Origin: Membranipora membranacea
Lineage: Eukaryota; Bryozoa; Gymnolaemata; Cheilostomatida; Membraniporidae
Assembly (NCBI GenBank): GCA_914767715.1
Contig: OU612068.1
Coordinates: forward strand, 744,001 to 808,000
Direction of reading: 5' to 3'
DNA: 64,000 nt
The notes under the pieces were generated by a model. It saw nothing but the letters and a program-made list of their open reading frames with translations. It searched no databases and had not been told where the DNA came from. Shown piece by piece: positions 1 to 12,000 of the stretch. The position numbers and the translations under genes are program-made. Every line of letters starts with the position of its first letter. Position 1 is the stretch's first letter.

Positions 1-394
1 AGTAAGTACGTAACTGACTTAGGACAACATTTAATTAAACACTGGGTGCTCCAGTGGTAGGAATGGATACAAATACAAAAATACAAACAAAATCATTTTA
101 AGCTATGATAAGCCTCCCATATTGGTCAACAAGTTGCATTATCTTAGTCCGGCAATCATTCAGGACTAAATTTGAGGCAACAACCTAAGAAACACAATAA
201 ATGGATATTTCCTCTGAATCTTGATAAGAAAAAATTCAATTCTCAATTGTGTTTTTAGGATAACAGCATTGCACTCGACTGCTCGAGCAGCTTAATTGAA
301 ATATCCCTGCAATGTCCTGTATTTTTATGTGTAGTGAATTCAGCTGACTAGTTCTCAATGTTACTATAACAGTATTACTTTATTTCTCCATCAG

Positions 395-3300
395 TCCAGA
401 GGAACTTTGACCCGACACTGCACCCTTTCACAACTTCGAGGGAGTATGTGCGTGCTCTGAACGCCACTAAGCTTGAGAGGGTGTTTGCAAAGCCATTTCT
501 TGGCTCTCTAGATGGCCACACAGATGGAGTCAGTGCACTGCTTAATAACCCAGTCAGCTTATCTAAAGTTGTCACAGGCTCGCATAATGGAGAGGTAAGT
601 TAGCTATTGTGTCGCCATCACTACTAACTATATAGAGATTATTGTCAAAGAATTCACTGGTACAATATTTTAAACGTAAATGACTTGAGCAGGCGATGAA
701 GACAATCAGGTTTTTGAGAAGCCTTTTGTTAGTGAGTGTGACTTTGTTCCACATTCAACATCTATTTCACATGTGCTGTGAATAGAATGAGCTTGTTCTT
801 CTCCTTATTAGCATATAAGAATATGAACTTATCAATAAAGTCTCGTAACTTGAAGTAACACTCATCCATTTTACTATCATTGCTAAATACCAAAATACTA
901 TCATGGGTTTTTACAGTACCAATAACATTTGCCCTTCATATATTTTTGATTTGATTTTTCATAGCTCATCATGTGGCACTTGCCTACTCGTAAGGCTCTA
1001 GCCAAGGTTACAGGACATTCAGGATGGGTCAGAGGTCTCTGTTATCACCCATCAGGAGAATACTTCTTCTCAGTATGTATACTATGTCATTTTTACACCC
1101 ATATCACAGTTTTATATGCTGTGACCAGGCATGATTCATTTGCAAGTAAATTTTGTAATTGATATGATACCGGTTATTTAGATTCAAAACACTGATATTT
1201 GAAATACTTTATGTTTGTATTTTATATGTGTGAGCTTGTTAATTCTATAAACGTAACTTTTGTGTTCAGTGCGGAGACGATCAGGTTGTGAGACAGTGGA
1301 GATCTGATGTAGATGGTGAAGATGGATTTAATACAGAGCCAGTCAAAAGTATTATAGTCAAAGTGAGTAGTTATAATTTGTAGTACAAAGGTATGCTTCT
1401 ATTTCGCAGCAATATTTTGGCCATTTGTTATCTTGTTAGCGATCAAGAACTGTGTATTACATTCATTTTAAACCTTTAATTGCATTGTTAGAGTAACTAA
1501 GTTCCTCTGTTGTCAGTTCTTAACAAGCAAAATGTTAATTTGGTTCACTAGCTCAGAGAAACTTAGTTAGTCCTTATTGAAGCCAGCATTAAAAATCCAT
1601 TAGACATTAAAATTAATATAATGAATTCACCTCATAATTACAGAATATTTTATATGGTATGGACCATCACTACTCTGAGGACATATTTGCTACTTGTGGA
1701 CAGGATACACATATATGGGACGAGCACAGGAATGATCCAATTAAACACTTCCGATGGGGTGTAGATAGTGTACAACACATCAGATTTAACCCTGTCGAGG
1801 TCAGTACCATCTTAACCTCTGTCCTACGAAAATGTCAATTGATTGGGAATAGGATACAAAATAAAGTGGAAACCTTCCTCATATTAGAGTGAAGCATGTT
1901 ATATCTCAAATTATTCTTATCACACTTAATAATAAAGGGTAGATTACACTATATTGTGTTCGGTACTTACGTGGTGATGCTTCTCATCAGTCAATTGTGA
2001 TTTTACTGATATTCTTATTTGTTGTAGCAAAACATATTAGGAGCCTGTGCCTCCGATAGAAGTGTTATTCTCTATGATATTAGAGGGTCGCAGCCCATGA
2101 GAAAAGTAGTTCTCAAAATGAAGTCTAACGCAATATCGTGGAATCCTATGGAGTCTTATCATTTTGTACTCGCTAATGAAGATTACAGGTGAGAGAATGA
2201 TATGATATGAAATGAGCTGGTCAAATTGGCTGGTTGAGTAGGTAGAACTACCCTCTCCAAAGAACTATATTTTTTAGGCAAAGACATATAATCAAACATA
2301 TAAAAATCACCTCAAAAGAAATTTTTAAATTACCAGGGATAAAAAATTTAGTTTTTTTCTAGAATGGGAAATGTTTGCTATTTTTCATCTTTGTGTTGTA
2401 TATTTCCTGCTTGTTTATTTGTACTGTTACTCCTTTTTTTGTATTTTAGTGCCTACACATTTGACATGAGGAATCTGTCCAAGCCTCTAATCATGCATCT
2501 AGGGCATGTGGGTGCAGGTGAGGACAGTACTATAATTATAGATGTGACAGTAGGTCAGTTAGAATGAGTCACTTAGTGCCATCCGTGTACATACAGTCAC
2601 TGTCAAGGAAACAAACTAATTATGATAGTAAATAAATGGCTCCTTATTTGTTTGGCCTGGCTTCTCAATCATGGTTGATTGATTATTTGACAAAGAAACC
2701 ACAACATACGAAAAGCTGGTCTATTATTGGTGTAAGTCTATTTATGATTATCTCTATCTGTTTACTCAGTACTGGATGTGGATTTCTCTCCGACTGGTAA
2801 GGAGTTTGTCACATCATCCTTCGACCGAACTCTCAGGATATTCGACCAGGAGAGTAAATTTAGCCGAGAAGTTTATCACACTAAGAGAATGTTTATAGCG
2901 CGGTGTGTGCGCTGGAGTAAAGACAATAGATACGTATATAACGGTAGTGATGAAACTAATGTACGAGTCTGGAAATCCCGGCCAGCTGAGAAAATAGGCT
3001 CCGTAAGTATCCAGTATTACCAGTACTGCTGCTTTACTCTGAATTATCCCTAATCACTACAATAACTTTGGTTTTAGCTTTGTTGCTTATCATCTGGCTA
3101 GATCTTGTTCCGTACAATTATGTTCTGAACTATGATTGCGCTCATTCTGTCATTTAGTGTTATGACGTTGACTTTAATTTGTTGTAGATTCATCCGCGTA
3201 TGAAAGCAGCACTTAACTACAATGAGACTCTGAAGGAGAGATTTGAAGACTTTCCACAGATAAAGAGAATAGCTAAATACAGACACGTACCTGTCAGGAT

Positions 3301-3822
3301 ATTCAAAGAACAGAAAACCATCAAGAAGCAGCTCAAATCAAGAGCTAGAAAGTAAGTGATACTCATCACTGTAGTAGAGATTAGCGTTGTCACATGGTCG
3401 CGTTACAACGATAAGTAGATATTACCTACAGACAAACTGGGGAGTGGTGTGCTCTGTGTCAGGGAGTGGTGTGCTCTGTGTCAGGGAGTGGACAACTGTG
3501 GTCTTCTGTTGACGGAATTGTTTTGGGCTGACTTATTAGTCGACATGGTTTCTCTATCAACTGACGAGTGTACCGGTTAACATCAGTGTAACCTGGGTGG
3601 TAGAGCAAACACGCTCTTAAGTACCATTCTGTTGGAATATTCATGACACCCTAATACGACCTGATAACTAGCACTATCCATGAGATCATAGACAATACAA
3701 CACACATTCTAATGCTGTTTCTACCTTACAGGGACAGGAATCGTGTGCTCAACGCAAAGAGAGGAACTAGACCCGAAGTTAAGAAGTCAATTGAGGGCGT
3801 TGTGTTACATGAAGATCAGTAG
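395..3822 (+). CDS. DCAF13: DCAF13 (Sof1-like WD40 protein), nine exons, 5' exon missing
   Basis: DCAF13/Sof1 is a nucleolar WD40 protein of the small-subunit processome (18S rRNA maturation) and a CUL4-DDB1 substrate receptor. Exons by GT-AG sites: 395-594, 965-1072, 1270-1362, 1644-1799, 2028-2188, 2450-2517, 2770-3002, 3188-3351, 3732-3822 (TAG). They join in one frame to 423 residues. Family-specific peptides are clear: ALNATKLERVFAKPFL near the start, FATCGQ and IWDE, SWNPMESYHFVLANEDY, YTFDMRNL, DFSPTGKEFVTSSFD, REVYHTKRM and IKRIAKYRHVP in the Sof1 tail. Human DCAF13 has about 445 residues, so only about 22 N-terminal residues are missing. Bases 2-7 (GTAAGT) look like the donor of the missing exon 1, placing it just left of the window. 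No broken exon is seen. Confidence 0.95.
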
Positions 3823-4180
3823 AGTCACGCCTTGTCAGAGAGACGTCTGAGCTGATACTGTAAGATTATCCAGCCTAGTGTACATTGGTATATCCTACAT
3901 ATACATAGAAGGTTATTGTATCATACAAAATACAACATGAGCTGGAGATTCTATGAGAGAGTAATACTAATGAACTCCTTTTTGGTCCTTCAGCACATGG
4001 AAGTATGCATATGTATATAAGCTTCAATGATATTTATATTACTTGCCACAAATCGTGTAAACTATAAAATGCAGGGAATACTGATTTTAACAGATTTTAC
4101 ATCTTTTTTGGATCAGAAAATTCTGAAAATCTGGAATATTCAGTAGGATTGTTAGATTTTTTTAATCCAAATAAATGCCT

Positions 4181-4408
4181 GTTTCAGTGTTTCACTGTTT
4201 CAGTGTTTCACTGTTTCAGTGATTCAGTGTTTCACTGTTTCACTGTTTCACTGTTTCAGTGTTTTACTGTTTCACTGTTTCACTGTTTCAGTGTTTCACT
4301 GTTTCACTGTTTCCGTGTTTCACTGTTTCAGTGTTTCAGTGTTTCACTGTTTCAGTGTTTCACTGTTTCAGTGTTTCACTGTTTCAGTGTTTCACTGTTT
4401 CAGTGTCC
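4181..4408. repeat. 8-bp minisatellite GTTTCA(C/G)T, about 28 copies
   Basis: About 28 head-to-tail copies of an 8-bp unit alternate between GTTTCACT and GTTTCAGT, lying about 360 bp after the DCAF13 stop. Because 8 is not a multiple of 3, all frames give Phe/Ser/Val/Cys-rich open reading that is an artefact of the repeat. Confidence 0.9.
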
Positions 4409-6015
4409 ATTTGAGTGTTGAGTAGGTGGTTGAGGACAGGATGAAGAGTTCAAGGGTTTTCGAGCATCAGAAATTGACCTCTAAGCTGCAGGACTATTCA
4501 TCAAAAGTCATTGTAGGGGTTTCTTTCTGCATGTATAAAAACGATTCTGTAAAATAAAAGATTTGATAGATTATGTCATATTGATAAGTAATGAAATATT
4601 TGCTCAGTAAGGAAGGCCTGACTGGATCATTATTCTGGACACTAGTTTATCAGAGATTAAGACTGAATATCCAATGTGGCTTGTGTGTCAGTGGACATTA
4701 TACTTGTTGCGCTTACCCATTGTACGGCAAGCTCTTCGTGTAACACAATCACAAAATATATTCTAATATGAAATAACAAAATGTCTTCAAATATCATGAA
4801 GTTATAATTTCATAGATAATAGGCTCACTAATTTAAAAGGGCAGAACCCTTTTATATAAATAAATATATAAATGTCTTCCCAATTCCCCATCTTCTACAT
4901 ATATCTGTCCCAATCGTACATTGACAAATATCTAACATCAACTTCTAGTGTCATGCTTGTCAATCTAGAATACACCTGAAATATTGACTGTATCCAACTC
5001 AATAACATTAACAGAGAATAGATAATCTACTTTTTACCAAACACTGGAATGCTTTGTGTGTTATGGTCCTGACTGCAATCAATAATTAGGTATTGATAAT
5101 GTGCGTTTGTGTATTAATTTGACAGATGTATTAAATGATGAAAAAGAACTTATAAAGGATACACACATGCCCTCTCTGCATAAGTTAATTGGTGAAACTG
5201 AATGGGATAATGACAACAAACTTATTGCCGATCCAGATAGTGTCTTGCTTATCGCCCTATCAATCCAATGAGGAAGAGGGAGTTCATTGATCAATCATGT
5301 GTCAAACATTGATCATCTAAACCAACAAATTATGTTAATTTAATACTAACTAGGGACCATTGGTGAGTTACATAACCTAACTGAACTGAATAATACATGC
5401 AGAGAGGGCATACGCCGTCTTATAGTAGTTTATAAGCAGTTTCCAAAAGATCAAGGTGATATCAAGGAGTTAGAGGGAAGGAGGGTGGTCACATGACAAT
5501 AAGCATTTTATATTCCGACTGTTTCCTCATTTGTATATATAGGGGTGTGACGAATTTCCCCCGAGTTTCCCCTCTAACTCCTTGGTGATGTAAACTTTTA
5601 CAGTATACCTGTGCTGCCTGGCGAGCTAATATTGCAGGTGAGTTTGCCTCTTTTAAAGAACTTGACTGTGTAGTTCATCCTTCATATTCAGTGAATCTGA
5701 AATGCTATCTAGCCTTATAGTGAGCCTCCTGTCAACATAACATGTCAGTCACTCAGTCCTATAGTTCTTACTATTCAGAGTAATGAGGCATGGGAAGGCA
5801 AACCTACTGTCCCTGTATGATTATGCAAATGCTCACAAATGCCATCTATCCTAGTATCCAGTCAGGGAAATATTATGTGATTTTTCATCTAGCAACTCGG
5901 ACTTTCATTTTATTTTTCGTCTTAGGTGCCATACTTTCGATGCCAACAACCTCCTTATACAGGATGGATATTAGAATTAGGTAATAAATAAACTTCAAAC
6001 ATCATCATAGACAAG
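4409..6015. other. Intergenic region between DCAF13 and the RING-PARP gene
   Basis: No convincing exon was found on either strand. The stretch is AT-rich and holds possible poly(A) signals (AATAAA type near 4552), which could serve DCAF13. The last few hundred bases should contain the promoter and 5' UTR of the gene starting at 6016; no clear core promoter motif stands out. Confidence 0.5.
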
Positions 6016-9000
6016 ATGACTTCAGGAGAGGAGTCGATGAAGTTTCTGATCTCTGGTGGGATTGCCACAGAACTGGAATGTCCTGTGTGTATGATTGAGA
6101 AGCAGTTACGTATACTTCCATGCGGACATCGCTTCTGTAAAGATTGTATAGGTTGGTATTAGATACATCAATCAACAGCATCCATTATCTGCTGTGAGCT
6201 AAATTGGTATTGGTGTACCCAAGGAGTTAGAGACTAACTCCTTGGTGTACCTAGTTTTATTGCCCAGTTTTTCATTAAATCTCAAATCAAAAAGCTATAA
6301 CAGACCTCTGATAGAGAAATTAAAAAAGGAGATAATATTATTCCTATTATTTTCTCTTAGCATGTGAATTGAGAAATATATCAGTATTGCTGAAAACACT
6401 TTCACTCTCCCTAAATGTCTGCAGCATTCACGCTACCTATGTCCTTTTATTCCACAACACTCCAGTTGGCCTGGCAGTGAGAAAAGGGCTTGTTCCCTGC
6501 CCAACATGTAGAACAGTGGCGACATTACCTGTACAAGGATTTCCAGTATGTCCTCTCTCGGACTATCTGCAAGATCAACTCAGGATAGCCAAAATACCCG
6601 CCAAGTCAACCCCTAAAATCTGCGGTAAGATACATAAAAATACATTGGCAATATTAATTATCGCAATATGTAGCTTGGGGCTTCAAATGGTCATCAGTGT
6701 GAAAATGCAAGATCAGTTGCTATTTCAATGGCCTGATCAGGGAGATTGGGACATATCCAATTTTGTGACGGATACTTTCAAATTCAATCTGTCTGTCGAC
6801 ATGTCTTTCATTTTCTGAGGCCTCCTGCATTGTATAGAAGAAGGATATATGAGTGATGGAAAGAGATAATGATGAGCAAAATAAATACGGGACAGCCATC
6901 CAGTGCACATTTACTCATTAGTATTTTTGTTTTGATTACAGGGACTGTTTGCTCATGTGGGAAATCTGTAGAAGCGAGATGTCAGCTGTGTAAGAGATAT
7001 ATCTGTTACAGGTAGGTGTGGCGTTGTGTTATGGTGATATTGCTGGGCTTAAACGTCCAACATCTCCAGGTTTCAGTTTTGAGATGGGTGATATCAAGCT
7101 TGGAGAAGTTGCACATGTAGTTACCAAGGCACGTGCCAAAAGTGCTCCAGGAATTAATGGCATCAGTTATAAGCTATACAAGAAATGTCCAGGCATACTG
7201 GAGATCTTGACAAAAGTGCTCAACCAAATCTGGAAGTCTGGCAAGATCCCAGATGAGTGGTGTTGTGCGAATGGTGTGTATATACCGAAAGAGGATAAGG
7301 CGGAGGACCTAGGGCAGTTTAGACCAATATCACTGCTAAATGTAGAAGGCAAGATATTCTTCAGCGTTCTGGCAAAACGCCTCACAGATTATCTTATGAA
7401 CAATGGATTCATTGATCCATCAGTTCAGAAGGCAGGCATCCCAGGATTCCCTGGATGTCTTGAGCATGTGAGCATGATTTGGTCAGCAATAAAGTCTGCT
7501 AAACAAGCAAAATCGAACCTTGAGGTAATCTGGTTGGATTTGGCGAATGCCTATGGTTCTGTACCGCACAGCATAATTGACCTCGCACTATCACACTTCT
7601 GGGTGCCCGACAGGCTAAGGGTTATGGTTGAGCGCTACTATAAAAAGTTCAAAATGCGATTCACTACTAAGAACTTTACCACGAGCTGGCAAGAGCTGGC
7701 AGTAGGCATCCCTATGGGATGTGCTATATCACCTTTGCTATTCGTTATGGTGATGGAGATAGTTATACGGAATTCGCAAGGCAGTGTGAATGGGATCCAG
7801 GTTGCGAATAACCAGATACTACCGCCGATGAGGGCCTTTATGGACGATATTACAATAATATCACCAGATAAGGCCCAGGTTGTAGCTTCAATCGATAGAC
7901 TGCATGAGTTGATAGAGAGATGTGCGATGCGATTCAAACCTAGCAAGAGCCGGTCCCTGTCTTTGTGTAAAGGCAAACCTGTACCAAATACCTACTTCAT
8001 AGGAACAGAGCGTATTCCCACGCTTGCAGAGCAGCCTGTGAAGAGCTTAGGAAGATGGTATAGTTTACCGATCACAGACAGGTTTCGCGGAAACGAGGTG
8101 AAAAAGCAACTCATTACAGGGCTGGACGCGATTGAAAAATGTGGTCTGTCTGGCAAATACAAAGCCTGGATTCTCAACTTTGCACTCATGCCTCGAATTC
8201 TGTGGCCTCTGACAGTTTATGATATTCCGCTAACACCAGTTGAGAGAATGGAGCAAATGATTAACAAGCACATGCGTAAGTGGCTTGGAGTTCCAAGGAG
8301 CTTCAACACTAATGCACTGTATGCCAGTTCGTTTACTCTTTCACTACCTATGAAATCGCTTGTGGAAGAGTACAAAACATCAAAGGCGAGACTGGATATG
8401 ATGTTGAACGAGTCACCAGACCAGGTGATAAGGGAATGTGCTCCAACACTTGACACTGGTAAAAAATGGTCTGTCACAGAGACTGTCAGAGATGCCAAAT
8501 CTCGACTGGAGATAAGTGAGATTGTGGGTGCTGTGACAACTGCACGTCATGGCATCGGCTGGGAAGCAAACCGGTGGTTCTCAAAGGAAAGCCCAAAGGT
8601 TAGACGGGAGATGGTAGTTGATGAGGTGCGCAAGATGGAAGAGGAGCGCCGCCAGACACAAGCTGTAGGCCAAGCCCAACAAGGCAGGTGGACTTGTTGG
8701 GAGTCTGTTGAGCAGCGTCAGCTCAAATGGACAGAATTGTGGTCGATGGAGCCACAAAGGATCAGCTTTCTGGTTGGTGCAGCTTATGATCAACTACCGA
8801 CCCCGGCAAACCTGGAACGCTGGAATTTGACCGAGAACTCGAAATGCGCCGAGTGCTCGGCTAAGGGCACACTTCGACATATACTGTCGAATTGCCTACA
8901 GAGCCTGGGAAGATACACGTATAGGCATAATCAAGTCCTGAAAGTGTTGTGTAAATATGTCACGGAGAAGTGTGAATATGCTAATGCTGGTGGTGAAGCG

Positions 9001-12000
9001 CGTGAAAAGATTTTGCGCAAAAAGGGATTGATGAACAGCGGAGAATGGCAGGTGAGATGCGACCTCACAGAGCAGCTCAGCATGCCACAGCATATTGTGA
9101 TCACGAACCAAAGACCAGACTTAATTGTTTGGTCTGACAAAGAAAAAGCACTAATACTGATGGAATTGACGGTGCCTTGGGAAGAAAATCTCTCATATGC
9201 GCATGAGAGAAAACTGACAAGATACGAAGATCTGGTCACACAATGCCAAGACAAAGGTTGGAATTGCGAATTATTCGCAGTGGAAGTTGGCTGCCGTGGA
9301 TTCATGGCTAGATCAGCTACCAAATTTCTGACCAGAGTTGGGCTTTCAGGAAGAGCACTCAAACAAGCCACAAAAAGCATAGTACATGAGGCAGAAAGCG
9401 CATCTGCATGGATATGGCAACAGCACTGTGTGAAGACAAAAGCTAAGTAATCCTATTACTTGTAAGCTGGGGTTTAACACACTCACTTTGTTTTGTGGAG
9501 TTGGCCAGCATTTAATTCCTTTTGTTATAATCCTTGTAAGGATTAGAATGAGGGGATTAAGTGATGATAAGCAAATTGCTTGGGGTAGAAGGCTAAGCAA
9601 GATTATGCCTTTAATACTCAAATTAAAGTAGTTTAATCTCTGCAGAGTGAAAATCAAAGTGAGTCTGAGTTAGATCTAAGGTTTTACAAACATAGGATTA
9701 AAAGCTTGGCCCTCGCATAAAAGGCAGGCAGAGCGAGACAGGAAATCACAGTCAGCCCACTGGCTGTAGCGCAAACAAGTCATCTCTCTGACTTGTGTAT
9801 GAGTTGTACTATGCTCAATGTGGTGAATTTGAGTAGCGAACGAGTGGCACGTGGGGCGGGTGCCTTGACGATAGCGACTTGGCGCCGATGAGTTGATGGA
9901 AAGCAAACCTCCCTGCACTGGTTTGGCTTAGAGTATAAGCATGAGAGTGATGGGGCGAACATTGTTGCACTGAAACAATGAAGAGTTGGCAGCCTCCCTG
10001 GTTGCGCAACAGCGTAAACACACCAATTATGTCAAACCACCGAAACTGACAAAATGCACTGAGGGATCGATGAGATTGATTGAGATGCTCAGCAACACAC
10101 AGGGGTGGCTTCATGCTGCTGGGGCCGGCCATGAGGAGGTTGTACTAGAGAAGGCCTCGAAACAGCGTTTGACTCATGGTTTCTAGCTGAAGACCTGTGT
10201 GTTGTGCAGTGGTACGCGCACCACTGTATGTTGTATCTTTGTTGTGGGCTAGATAGTATCTGGCTTGACTGCTGGAAAGACAGCTGACTGCTGGAAAGAC
10301 AGCTGACTGCTGGAAAGACAGCTGACTATTGGAAAGACAGTTGACATGGTTGAAAGAAACCCAGGGTGGGACCAGGGTTCGCAGCCCGAAGTCCCGAACA
10401 TTATGATTATATCATAATGGGCAACCCACCACTCGCAACAAGTTCGTATATGGAAAAATGCCCCCAAGGTCTACCCGGAAACGAAGGGGAGGATGAGAGA
10501 CCTACTGGTACCCGGTTAACTGTTATAACGAACTCGGAAATGCCATGGACTTGCGTATGCCAGAGGGGTTTCAAAACTGAGCGTGGTATGAAAATACACA
10601 GAACTAAGAAGGGATGCGAAGTGGTGTTAGAGAACCGCAGTGTAGATAACTCTGCACCTAAGACGGATGGTACACTGCCCCAGGTTGAAAACCACAGTGG
10701 GCAGACAACCAATTCTCAAACACCCACCGAGCATCATGGGAGCGGTTGTGAAAGGCAGGAGGTTGAGTGGCCAAAGATGAGCAGTGTCAAGACTTGGCGT
10801 GAGCTTGACGAATATGCAGTTGTTGCTCTCAACTCTGCATTGACTGGAAGCGGTGAGAAAAAGGCCAAACAACTGCCTGCTATCCTCTTTTCAATTTGTG
10901 AGGAGAAGTTTGGCTTAGTTGCGAAACGAGGTGGAACTCAGTGCACCAAAATACCAAATAGACGCCAATATGAGAAAGGCAAACTGAGAACTCAGCAACG
11001 CGCGCTGAGAGAGAGAATGAGAAATTGCGCTGAATCAGAAAGGCATGGGCTTTCTGTATTGCTTAATGATGTTAAGGAACGAATAAGAAGGCTAGCCAGA
11101 GCTGAGGCCTTGAGGAAGAAGAGGAAGTTGAAGCGAAAGAACTTGAACAATTTCATGAAAAATCCATACGGATTTGCCAAGAAGTTGTTTGAGCAGAGTA
11201 AGAGCGGCGAGCTCAAGGCTAGTCAGGCAGAAGTTGAGGCACACTTGGCAAAAGTGTACGGTAACAAGAGCGAGGTGAACACTGATATTGCTGGTATACC
11301 ATTATGGTGATACAAGTGTGATATTCATCGTTTCAGTCATGCTGTTTTGTCTGCTGACTATTTAATGTACGGCATTTCTGCAGGATAGCTAGGCTGTGAT
11401 TAAGGCCAACGATGAGGCCTTGTCTGTATTATGGGTTGTTTTGGATAATAATTGTTTGGTGTTATCTACTCATGTATCACTATTGTGCGTTCATGAATAG
11501 CCCCATGTGCTTGTGTTTTGGTTTCGATTGGCTGATGGGTTTTGGTTTGTTATTGCGTAGTTGTTGGACTGAATCCCAGTCTGCAGGATTGCGGACAGAT
11601 CACATTTATTTTCACCCTCATATCTAGATGTGCTAAAAGAACACAGTGCTCTAATAGTCCCAATGAGCATGACGCGGAAGATTTGGATGATCTGAAGCTG
11701 CAGCTGGAATCAAAACTCAACGAGTGGAAGATAGCTACAGAGAATGAGGTGAAGGGATGAACATTCATTTTGAATCAGTAACATTGCCAATTATAGGAAG
11801 TTTCGCATTGTTTTGTTTGTCTTAGTCCTGAGCAAACAAGCTAAAGACATGTCCCCTTATTCTATTCTAGAGCCTAAATTTGAGGTTTATCTTCTTATTG
11901 TTTAATGTGAACTCCATGCATTACCATATTTAACCCTGCAGACTAGACTCAATGTCCCTCCAATAATTCTCACTCTGATGTCAATGTGTTATTTCCCTAA

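Larger units (their letters stand above)
7040..11301 (+). mobile_element. Circularly permuted non-LTR retroelement in intron 3 of the RING-PARP gene
   Basis: Same-strand insertion with the 3' half (RT, zinc knuckle, endonuclease, 7040-9450) before the 5' half (zinc finger and pre-RT region, 10366-11301). TTATGGTGATA occurs at 7029-7039 and 11302-11312, directly outside the insertion, and reads as an 11-bp target-site duplication. The internal GATATTGCTGG at 7036-7046 recurs at 11284-11294 in the same frame (peptide DIAG), so the two halves overlap by 7-11 bp at one breakpoint instead of losing sequence. Seven filler bases (11295-11301) precede the right duplication. Both open frames are undamaged, so the insertion is young. 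The architecture resembles non-LTR elements with a restriction-like endonuclease (R2/NeSL-like); exact family not determined. Confidence 0.8.

Noticed and set aside
4149-4425. Phe/Cys/Ser-rich 68-90-codon frames
   Set aside because: Pure consequence of the 8-bp GTTTCA repeat.
6361-6818. Open frame from an earlier acceptor at 6360 as exon 2 of the RING gene
   Set aside because: It would add about 40 residues inside the RING between the sixth and seventh zinc ligands. The acceptor at 6477 gives a perfect C3HC4 spacing and also fits the downstream donor at 6625.
7040-11301. Two independent truncated retroelements lying side by side
   Set aside because: The two halves break at the same peptide (DIAG), overlap instead of leaving a gap, and share one outer target duplication, which fits a single permuted insertion better.
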